A DNA stretch of 64,000 bases, from the NCBI GenBank assembly GCA_947066815.1, contig CAMSZT010000016.1, positions 1 through 64,000 of the forward strand, written 5' to 3'. Position numbers and translations under genes: made by a program. The notes under the pieces are model-generated. The model did not search any database. It was not told the origin of the DNA and worked only from the letters and a program-made list of their open reading frames with translations. Below are positions 58,124-64,000 of the stretch, piece after piece (the first letter of the stretch is position 1; the number at the start of each line of letters is the position of its first letter). Source of the DNA: an uncultured Lachnotalea sp. Lineage in GTDB: Bacteria > Bacillota > Clostridia > Lachnospirales > Lachnospiraceae.

Positions 58124-59245
58124 TTACAAAATCCCGTCAAAATATTCCTCGATAAAGCGGATTCCCGCCCCGATGGCCGCCGCCTCGTGCTTATACCGCC
58201 CCGTCCGCACGTAATTCTCATTGGAATCAAAAATCCGGTACTCGGAAAGCTTGTCCTCCAGCGCCCCCAGATGGCGGTCCATGTACCCGCCCACGTAGCC
58301 GCCCAGGACCACGTCGCAGTCAAAAGCCATCCGAAGATTGGTGATGGCGATGGCGAGAAAATTCAGATACTCCCGCCACACCGTCTGATAGACCGGATTT
58401 TCCTCCAAAAGCCCCTTGAAAAACGCATCCAGGTCATCCCCGGCCCAACGGGCCAGTACGCCGGCCGCACAGTAGGTGTCCATGCAGCCCTCTCTTCCGC
58501 AGTAGCAGCGTTTCCCCCCCGGCACCAGGATCATATGTCCAAACTCCGCCCCCCGGAAATGGGTCCCCTTGTAAATTCTCCCGTTCATATAAATGGCGCC
58601 GCCCACGGTATTGCTCAGAGAGAGATAGACCGTGTCCCGGCTGCTGCCCCGAAGCTCCGCATAGGCGGCGCTGTTGGCGTCGTTCCGAAACCAGGTCCGC
58701 CAGGGAATGTGGCGGGATATTTTGTCCAGCCCGTAATTTTCCACTTTCAGCACGTGGGACTGGGGCATTCGTCTCTGCTCTTCGTCCACAATGCCGGGAA
58801 TGGAGATTCCCACGCCCAAAAGCCGCCCCCTGTCCACCTGGCATTTCTCCAAAAACAAATCCAGCATCTCCCCCAGGTTCTGATAATACCTCTCATTATC
58901 CTCAAATGCGCAGCGCACCCTCTTTTTCCCGCAGACCTTCCCGCCTGCGTCAAGAAGCACAAAACTGACATGGTTTCCCGTAATATCCAACCCCGCCGCA
59001 TACCGGACTTCGGCCACGATGGACAAGGCCTTCGCCTTCCTGCCTCCGGTGGATTCGTATTCCCCGGCCTCCCGGATGACCCCCTCCTGCAAAAGCTCCT
59101 TCACCCGCTGCAAAACCGTGGGCATGGACAGATTTAACTCCGATGCGATCTCCTGCTTGGAGGCCTCCCCGTGTTGATAAATATATTTTGCAATCTTTAT
59201 CTTATTCAGCCGTTTTGTCTCCGCATTGCTCCCCTTCTGTTCCAT
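58124..59245 (-). CDS. ROK family transcriptional regulator
   Basis: A 373-residue NagC/XylR-type protein. Residues 10-75 are a winged helix (IAKYIYQHGEASKQEIASEL then NLSMPTVLQRVKELLQEGVI). The rest is a ROK sugar-kinase-like fold with AAGLDITGNHVSFVLLDAGG, GISIPGIVDEE and the zinc cluster CYCGREGCMDTYC. Such proteins repress sugar genes until a sugar or sugar phosphate binds. The start codon directly follows the hisA stop (TGA-ATG), so the two are co-transcribed; the polyol dehydrogenases lie 161 nt further on and are the likely targets. Confidence 0.9.
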   Translation of the reverse strand: MEQKGSNAETKRLNKIKIAKYIYQHGEASKQEIASELNLSMPTVLQRVKELLQEGVIREAGEYESTGGRKAKALSIVAEVRYAAGLDITGNHVSFVLLDAGGKVCGKKRVRCAFEDNERYYQNLGEMLDLFLEKCQVDRGRLLGVGISIPGIVDEEQRRMPQSHVLKVENYGLDKISRHIPWRTWFRNDANSAAYAELRGSSRDTVYLSLSNTVGGAIYMNGRIYKGTHFRGAEFGHMILVPGGKRCYCGREGCMDTYCAAGVLARWAGDDLDAFFKGLLEENPVYQTVWREYLNFLAIAITNLRMAFDCDVVLGGYVGGYMDRHLGALEDKLSEYRIFDSNENYVRTGRYKHEAAAIGAGIRFIEEYFDGIL

Positions 59246-60028
59246 TCATGACTCCTCTTTCATCCACGCAAGAACCTTCTCATACTCCAGGCTTCCGCCG
59301 AACAAATCCAGCGCACTCCCCACCGTCACGTCCACCCGGCCTCTTCCCAGGCGCTTCACCGCCTCAAGATCCGAAAAACTTCCCACCCCTCCGGCATAGG
59401 TCACGGGAATTTCCACATAATCTCCCAAAAACGCAACCAGTTCTTCCTCCACGCCGGAGGCCTTCCCCTCCACGTCCACCCCGTGGACCAAGAACTCGCT
59501 GCAAGAGTCCGATAAACGGGACAGGGTTTCCCGGTTTACCGGAACCTCCGTAAACCTCTGCCAGCGGTCGGTGACGATGTAATAAACTCCTTCCCGCTTC
59601 CGGCAGCTGAGATCCAAAACCAGACGGTCCCGTCCCACGGCCCCCACGAGCCGTCTCAGGTTTTCCTCCTGAAACCGCCCGTCCCGGAACACGCAGGAGG
59701 TCACAATCACATGGGAGGCCCCCATGTCGAGGAACTCCCCCGCATTCCCCTCATGGATCCCGCCGCCGGCCTGGAATCCGCCCGGCCAGGCCGCCAGCGC
59801 CCGCCTTGCCTGCTCCCTCGTGGCCTGGTAATGTTCAGAGCCCTCCAGGTTCAGCAGAATCACGTGGCCCCCAGAAAGCCCGTCCCTCTTATAAAATTTT
59901 GCATAAAAGGCGGCGTCCCTTTCCGACACAAAATTTTCCTCCGCCAGGGCGCCCTCGTCCCTTAAGCTTCCGCCCACGATCTGCTTCACCTTTCCGTTGT
60001 GAATGTCAATACAAGGCCTGAATCTCAT
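59246..60028 (-). CDS. hisA: HisA, eukaryote-like phosphoribosyl isomerase
   Basis: A 260-residue TIM-barrel isomerase of histidine synthesis (ProFAR to PRFAR). It opens with RFRPCIDIHNGKVKQIVGGS and contains GGHVILLNLEGSEHY, FQAGGGIHEGNAG and VTYAGGVGSFSDLEAVKRLG, a pattern closer to yeast HIS6 (TIGR02129 type) than to bacterial HisA. Asp and Lys/Arg phosphate-binding residues are conserved. Start ATG 60028 with GGAGGAAG. It stands outside any histidine operon and shares a transcript with a ROK regulator, which is unusual. Confidence 0.85.
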   Translation of the reverse strand: MRFRPCIDIHNGKVKQIVGGSLRDEGALAEENFVSERDAAFYAKFYKRDGLSGGHVILLNLEGSEHYQATREQARRALAAWPGGFQAGGGIHEGNAGEFLDMGASHVIVTSCVFRDGRFQEENLRRLVGAVGRDRLVLDLSCRKREGVYYIVTDRWQRFTEVPVNRETLSRLSDSCSEFLVHGVDVEGKASGVEEELVAFLGDYVEIPVTYAGGVGSFSDLEAVKRLGRGRVDVTVGSALDLFGGSLEYEKVLAWMKEES

Positions 60029-60104
60029 GGCTTCTTCCTCCACACAATCAATCTTTCTCTCTCCATGGCCGGGGAAAAGCAGCAAATTTTCCTGCCGTCC
60101 CTCT

Positions 60105-60247
60105 GCATATATAAAATAGAATCCTGCCGCGCAGGATTCTCCGCCTACGGCGGGTCGCTCTGGCGACATGATCCCGTTCCGCCGCAGGGCGATCCCCCGG
60201 AGGGCTTTCCACCGTATAGGGAACGAAGTTTCCTATACGGTGGAAAA
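60105..60247. repeat. Dispersed structured repeat, copy 2
   Basis: Same order of blocks as 29122-29293: hairpin gaatcctgc cgc gcaggattc, then ccgttccgccgcag, ccggagggcttt, and a hairpin ccaccgtatagg/cctatacggtgg around the loop gaacgaagttt. The loop sequence is conserved while the stem differs, as expected of a folded element. Confidence 0.75.
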
Positions 60248-60275
60248 ACCGGAGATGCAAAAAGCGCATCTCCGG
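60244..60275 (-). terminator. Terminator of the riboflavin transporter gene
   Basis: Minus-strand ccggagatgc/gcatctccgg hairpin with a 7-nt loop, followed by TTTTT. Confidence 0.85.
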
Positions 60276-60343
60276 CTGATTCTCACGGTAAAAATCCCAT
60301 CCCAGGCTCTTTTCCCCTCCAAAACCAACATGAAAACAGAGCC

Positions 60344-61165
60344 TCATAGCTGCGGTGAGCTCTTTCCGGACACTTTTCCGGAATCGCCGGCCTGTTTTAT
60401 TATAACACGGATCCGTTTATAAATCAAAACCGTAATAAGAGAAACTATAATTCCTTTTAACAGATTGAAGGGCAGCACAGCAAAGAGCACAAAGCTCCAG
60501 ATGCCCGTGATGGCCGGGTTGACCGCCGTCCCCATGCCGACAAGCCCCGCCAGGCTGTCCCCGGAAAAAAGCTGTAGTACGTTCATCAGGGCCACGCCCG
60601 CCGCCAGGATCACGATCTCCACCGCCATGCCCACCAGGATGGGATGGCTCCCTTTCTCCCAGCCATAAAAGAAGAACACCGGGAAAGCGATGGCCGCCGT
60701 AAAGACCCCCATGACCAGGAATCCCTGCCAGGCTCCCTCGAATGCCTGGGCATAGGTGGGCAGGAGCACGTAAGCATTCAGGAAACAGCCCACGAAAGCC
60801 ATGGTGAGCGTCCCCACCACCAGGCCGAGGATCGCTCCCTTCCTGGTCCGGTTCTTCGCATAGATCATGGCCGCCGGAATCACCAGGGCGCAGCCGATCA
60901 GCAGGTTGGCCCAGTCGCCCACCCCCATGGTGGTGGAACCCTTCAGCAAAAGCTTCAGGACAATCTTCAAAGCCTCGATCACGAATCCGGCCGCAGGTCC
61001 CATGGAAAACGCCCCCACAAGCACCGGGATCTCACTGAAATCCAGCTCGTAAAAAGGCGGTGCGAACCAGAGCGGGAACTCCAGATACATCAGTACTGCG
61101 GCCACCGCCGACAGCACCGCAATGGTGACCAGGTTTTTCACAGTGAGAAGTTTTTCTCGTTTCAT
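60344..61165 (-). CDS. ribU: Riboflavin-type ECF transporter S component
   Basis: A 273-residue membrane protein with about six hydrophobic segments. VTIAVLSAVAAVLMYLEFPL, then PPFYELDFSEIPVLVGAFSM is the RibU substrate-binding region, and GDWANLLIGCALVIPAAMIY follows. Together with a shared energising module (not in this window) it would import riboflavin. The FMN riboswitch directly upstream settles the assignment to flavin uptake. A basic, Ser-rich C-terminal tail (KQAGDSGKVSGKSS) is present. Start ATG 61165 behind AAGGAGG. Confidence 0.93.
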   Translation of the reverse strand: MKREKLLTVKNLVTIAVLSAVAAVLMYLEFPLWFAPPFYELDFSEIPVLVGAFSMGPAAGFVIEALKIVLKLLLKGSTTMGVGDWANLLIGCALVIPAAMIYAKNRTRKGAILGLVVGTLTMAFVGCFLNAYVLLPTYAQAFEGAWQGFLVMGVFTAAIAFPVFFFYGWEKGSHPILVGMAVEIVILAAGVALMNVLQLFSGDSLAGLVGMGTAVNPAITGIWSFVLFAVLPFNLLKGIIVSLITVLIYKRIRVIIKQAGDSGKVSGKSSPQL

Positions 61166-61194
61166 GAATTCCTCCTTGCCGTTCTTCCAAAGCA

Positions 61195-61226
61195 AAAACC
61201 CCGCATACCGTGTCGATATCCGGGGC
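61195..61226 (-). terminator. Expression-platform hairpin of the FMN riboswitch
   Basis: On the minus strand, gccccgg pairs with the gcggggt region and is followed by TTTTTG, between the aptamer and the ribosome binding site. This is a likely transcription terminator formed when FMN is bound. Confidence 0.6.
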
Positions 61227-61296
61227 AGAGTCCTCTCTCCGTTTTCCAGCCTCCCGCATAAGACCCACGCCATGAGCCTGTGCAGCCGCTGCAAAC

Positions 61297-61408
61297 CGTC
61301 TTCTCTCATCCAGACTATACTGTCGGTCCCGGAATCCAACCGGGTCAGCCGCCAAAGGCAGCTCGCGGACTATACCGCCGGTGGGGACTTTCACCCCGCC
61401 CCGAAGAA
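61297..61408 (-). promoter_or_regulatory. FMN riboswitch (RFN element)
   Basis: Minus strand: ttcggggcggggtgaaagtc, then cccaccggcggtatagtccg, cgagctgcc, gattccgggaccgacagtat and agtctggatgagagaaga. These are the conserved junction strings of the RFN aptamer (GGGGCGGGGTGAAAGTCCCC, ACCGACAGTATAGTC, GGATGAGAGAAGA). It controls ribU, switching off flavin uptake when FMN is plentiful. Confidence 0.97.
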
Positions 61409-61596
61409 CTTTTTTAATTTTTACGTTTTCCATTATAAAACCAATAATCAAAGAAATCAAGGTTTTTTTGAGGTTTTCCGTTCAAACTCCGCCCTGGCAA
61501 TCCCATAGACTTTGCGCCTGGATTGTGGTATACTGTCGGCATCCTGCCCGGGAAGCAGGAAAGGACAGACAGCATGCCAAAGAAAAGGGAACCGCC

Positions 61597-62274
61597 ATGA
61601 AAAACCATCGGAAACCAGAAGAGCTCTGGCTCCTTGCGGACTGCAAAATTGAGACAAAACAGCATTTTCTGGAAGAGGGAACACTCGTCTCCTTCCACAA
61701 GGATCGTTTATGTCTAAGCGCCGGCGACAACAACCACAGCCTGTACTTTATTTTGGACGGCAAGGCCAGCATTTACAACCTGACCAAGACCGGCGGAAGG
61801 AAGATTCTCTTTGTGCTGGGTCCTGGCAACCTGGCCAATGAGAGCGTCACGCAGGATTACAACAGCATCTTCTGCGAAACCCTGGAGCCCTGCCAGTTCT
61901 TCAAAATTTCCAGAAAGCTCTTTCTCTCCCTCATGGAGCATGATTTTGCCTTGGCCCGTGCCCTGCTCGGTTATCAGGAGCAGAAGATCCGGCGGCTGGA
62001 ATACCAGTTAAAAAATACCGTGGGGAACTTCTACCTGGAACGGAAAATGGCCTCAAAGCTCTGGAAGCTGGCCAGGGATTTCGGTATCCCCACGGATCAA
62101 GGCATCCTCATCGACATGGAGCTTCCGGTCACCTTCTTAGCCGACCTTCTCGGCTCCCCGAGGGAGAACACCTCCAGAGCCTGCAGGAAATTCTGCAGCC
62201 TCGGGCTGATTCTCATGGACAAAAAGAAGATCGTCATTCCGAACATGGAAAGCTTGAAGCTCTGGAAAAACTAA
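61597..62274 (+). CDS. Crp/Fnr family transcriptional regulator
   Basis: A 225-residue protein with a cyclic-nucleotide-binding-like beta-roll (residues about 20-130, SLYFILDGKASIYNLTKTGG then RKILFVLGPGNLANESV) and a C-terminal winged helix (LPVTFLADLLGSPRENTSRA with CRKFCSLGLI). No Cys cluster for an FNR-type iron-sulfur site is evident at the N-terminus, so the signal is unknown. It is divergent from ribU and directly upstream of asrA, which it probably regulates. It ends with its own terminator. Confidence 0.88.
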   Translation: MKNHRKPEELWLLADCKIETKQHFLEEGTLVSFHKDRLCLSAGDNNHSLYFILDGKASIYNLTKTGGRKILFVLGPGNLANESVTQDYNSIFCETLEPCQFFKISRKLFLSLMEHDFALARALLGYQEQKIRRLEYQLKNTVGNFYLERKMASKLWKLARDFGIPTDQGILIDMELPVTFLADLLGSPRENTSRACRKFCSLGLILMDKKKIVIPNMESLKLWKN

Positions 62275-62290
62275 AATCCAAAAAACCGGA

Positions 62291-62322
62291 ATTCCGTGAC
62301 ATTTATCACGGAATCTTTTTTT
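62291..62322 (+). terminator. Terminator of the Crp-like gene
   Basis: attccgtga/tcacggaat hairpin with a 6-nt loop, then TCTTTTTTT, separating the regulator from asrA. Confidence 0.85.
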
Positions 62323-62441
62323 ATGATGCGCTAAACTATAAAAAGACAATATACCAGGCGATTGCGAAATTCCAAATGATAAAACAAATTTTGTGTTTTC
62401 GTAATCATTTGAGAATACGTACTGCGGAAAGGAGAATGCCA

Positions 62442-63449
62442 ATGGGATACCAGATTCCAAGGGAGGCTGCCGACCAGTTGTTTGGGTGGCTTGCAGAACA
62501 CTATGAAATCCTTGCTCCGAAGGTTTTTGCCGGGGAAGGATGTTTTTCCGACACGGATGTCACCCGCTACGGAACCGTCCGCTCCCTCTCGGAAATCGAA
62601 TTTGACAAAAAATCCGACTACTCATTTAAGGAAGCCCTGCTCCCCGTCAACGAGACGTTGTTTTACTTTACGGAGGACCAGGAGACCGTGCCCGCCGCCC
62701 CAGGAAAAAAGCGGCTGGTCTTCCTCAGGAGCTGCGACCTCCACGCCCTTAAGCGGCTGGATGCCATTTACCTGGAAAACGGCAGGGAGGATTTTTACTA
62801 CAAACGGCTGAGGGAACATGTGCTCTTTGTGCTGATTGGCTGCCCCGAAAGCTGCGATACCGGCTTCTGCGTTTCCATGGGAACCAGTCAGACCGGGGAC
62901 TACGACCTCTATCTGAAGATTTCCGAAGAGACCGTATGGGCGGACTGCAAATCAGAAGAGCTAAAGGCTTTCTTTGGACGGCTGCCGGACGGGACATGCG
63001 CCGAAACGGCCGTTTCCCCGGAGGCTCCGTCGGAAAACAAGGAGACCGTCACGCTGCCCCCTTCCTTCTCCGAGGATATTTTATCCAACCCCGTCTGGGA
63101 GAGCTACGGAAGCCGCTGCATTGGCTGCGGGCGCTGCAATTTCGTCTGCCCCACCTGCACCTGCTTCACCATGCAGGACATCCATTACCGGGACAATGCA
63201 AAAGCCGGGGAGCGCAGACGGGTCTGGGCCTCCTGCCAGGTGGACGGATACACGGATGTCGCCGGAGGCGGAAGCTTCCGCAAAACCCAGTCAGACCGGC
63301 TCCGCTTCAAGGTACTCCACAAGATCTGCGACTTTGAAAAACGGTTCGGCTTCCAGATGTGCGTGGGCTGCGGACGCTGCGAGGCAGTCTGTCCCGAATA
63401 CATTTCCTACATCAGCCTTATCAATACGCTTGTAAAGGAGGACGCCTGA
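62442..63449 (+). CDS. asrA: Anaerobic sulfite reductase subunit A
   Basis: A 335-residue iron-sulfur protein that passes electrons to the AsrC catalytic subunit during dissimilatory-type sulfite reduction to sulfide. Two ferredoxin-type clusters are visible: CIGCGRCNFVCPTCTCF near residue 225 and CVGCGRCEAVCPEY near 308. The N-terminal part contains LVFLRSCDLHALKRLDAIYL and LIGCPESCDTGFC. ATG 62442 (6 nt after AAAGGAGA) is preferred over ATG 62436, which overlaps the ribosome site. asrB starts one base after its stop. Confidence 0.93.
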   Translation: MGYQIPREAADQLFGWLAEHYEILAPKVFAGEGCFSDTDVTRYGTVRSLSEIEFDKKSDYSFKEALLPVNETLFYFTEDQETVPAAPGKKRLVFLRSCDLHALKRLDAIYLENGREDFYYKRLREHVLFVLIGCPESCDTGFCVSMGTSQTGDYDLYLKISEETVWADCKSEELKAFFGRLPDGTCAETAVSPEAPSENKETVTLPPSFSEDILSNPVWESYGSRCIGCGRCNFVCPTCTCFTMQDIHYRDNAKAGERRRVWASCQVDGYTDVAGGGSFRKTQSDRLRFKVLHKICDFEKRFGFQMCVGCGRCEAVCPEYISYISLINTLVKEDA

Positions 63450-64000
63450 ATGAACAACGAATATCTCCCGTTTCCCTCCCAGGTAAAAGAGGTCATCCGC
63501 CATACGGACATTGAGTACACCTTCCGCATGGGCTTTTCCGGCGACGTGCGGCCGGGACAGTTTTTCGAGGTTTCCATCCCGAAATTCGGCGAAGCCCCCA
63601 TCTCCGTCAGCGGCATCGGGGCGGATACCGTGGACCTCACCATCCGCCGGGTCGGCACGGTCACAAACCAGATCTTCGAGCATTATAAAGGAAGTACCCT
63701 CTTCATGCGGGGGCCTTACGGCAACGGCTTCTATCTGGAAAATTATCTGAACAGAGAGCTTTTCGTAATCGCCGGGGGCACCGGCCTTTCTCCGGTAAAA
63801 GGGATTGTCGACTATTTTTCTGACCACCCCCAAAAGGTACGAAGCATGACCCTCATTGCCGGCTTCAAATCCCCGTCGGACATTCTCTTCAGGGAAGATT
63901 TTGAGCACTGGGAAAAGACCATGAAGGTGATCCGCACCGTGGACACCGCCCCGGAAGGCTATGAGGGAGCCGTGGGCCTGGTGACAAAATACATCCCGGA
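63450..64000 (+). CDS. asrB: Anaerobic sulfite reductase subunit B (partial, runs off the window)
   Basis: Only the first 183 residues are inside the window. AsrB is the NAD(P)H- and FAD-binding flavoprotein subunit: EYTFRMGFSGDVRPGQFFEV, the FAD site TIRRVGTVTN, MRGPYGNGFYLENYL, and the nucleotide-binding FVIAGGTGLSPVKGIVDYFS are all present. Start ATG 63450 after AAAGGAGG in the asrA 3' end. Expected to be followed by asrC beyond the window. Confidence 0.93.
   Translation, partial: MNNEYLPFPSQVKEVIRHTDIEYTFRMGFSGDVRPGQFFEVSIPKFGEAPISVSGIGADTVDLTIRRVGTVTNQIFEHYKGSTLFMRGPYGNGFYLENYLNRELFVIAGGTGLSPVKGIVDYFSDHPQKVRSMTLIAGFKSPSDILFREDFEHWEKTMKVIRTVDTAPEGYEGAVGLVTKYIP

Noticed and set aside
1-64000. 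tRNA, rRNA or transposase genes
   Set aside because: No cloverleaf with a T-loop GGTTCGAATC-type string, no rRNA segment and no DDE/HUH transposase motif was found in the intergenic parts; the dispersed repeats have no associated enzyme in the window.

Overview
The window looks like a chromosomal segment of a gut-type clostridial Firmicute, most likely in or near the Lachnospiraceae. That placement is an inference from gene content, since there is no rRNA here. Supporting signs are a Na+-pumping decarboxylase operon, a B12-binding radical SAM / DUF2344 / RNase G cluster, a DUF5685-DnaJ pair, a sortase-anchored giant surface protein with an SPQTG-type signal, an FMN-riboswitch-controlled ECF S component and an asrAB sulfite reductase start. 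Shine-Dalgarno sequences are strong (GGAGG type). TTG and GTG starts occur. No rRNA, tRNA, insertion sequence or CRISPR array was found.

Layout. 0.2-5 kb: an ECF sigma factor with an RsgI-like anti-sigma, an M16 peptidase, a DUF218 protein, DUF3788, a decayed GNAT gene and DUF2000. 5.1-10.2 kb: a five-gene biotin-dependent decarboxylase/carboxyltransferase operon. 10.5-20.2 kb: a beta-galactosidase between remnants of a sugar ABC ATPase and a sensor kinase, then an O-antigen-polymerase-like membrane protein and a 1,491-residue surface protein that share a promoter type. 20.4-28 kb: DnaJ/DUF5685, rpsT, two proteins sharing a duplicated C-terminal domain, RNase G and the radical SAM pair. 28-41.6 kb: an accessory mosaic of mgtC, cstA with two unknown upstream genes, luxS between toxin-antitoxin-type remnants, traX-like, a GlgX-like protein lacking its catalytic residues, exonuclease III, an ABC-F gene with a long structured leader, hicAB and a dicarboxylate symporter. 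41.8-52.2 kb: one long minus-strand run, folC-folE-HD-folP-folBK-pheA-DUF815-ppx-ppk. 52.3-55.3 kb: a CmpB-like membrane protein and a TetR-ABC-permease operon. 55.4-64 kb: rubrerythrin, two polyol-type dehydrogenases, a ROK regulator, a eukaryote-type hisA, ribU under an FMN riboswitch, a Crp/Fnr regulator and asrA-asrB running off the end.

The genes form clear functional blocks: carboxylate decarboxylation coupled to Na+; folate synthesis joined to phenylalanine and polyphosphate metabolism; cell surface; and anaerobic redox. Intergenic regions carry several dispersed palindromic repeat families. The most interesting is a structured element that occurs twice in the same orientation, ahead of the ABC-F gene and ahead of rubrerythrin. 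Its conserved loop lies between helices that, in one copy, could pair in two mutually exclusive ways. It is the best candidate here for an undescribed regulatory RNA, although a mobile repeat is an equally open explanation.
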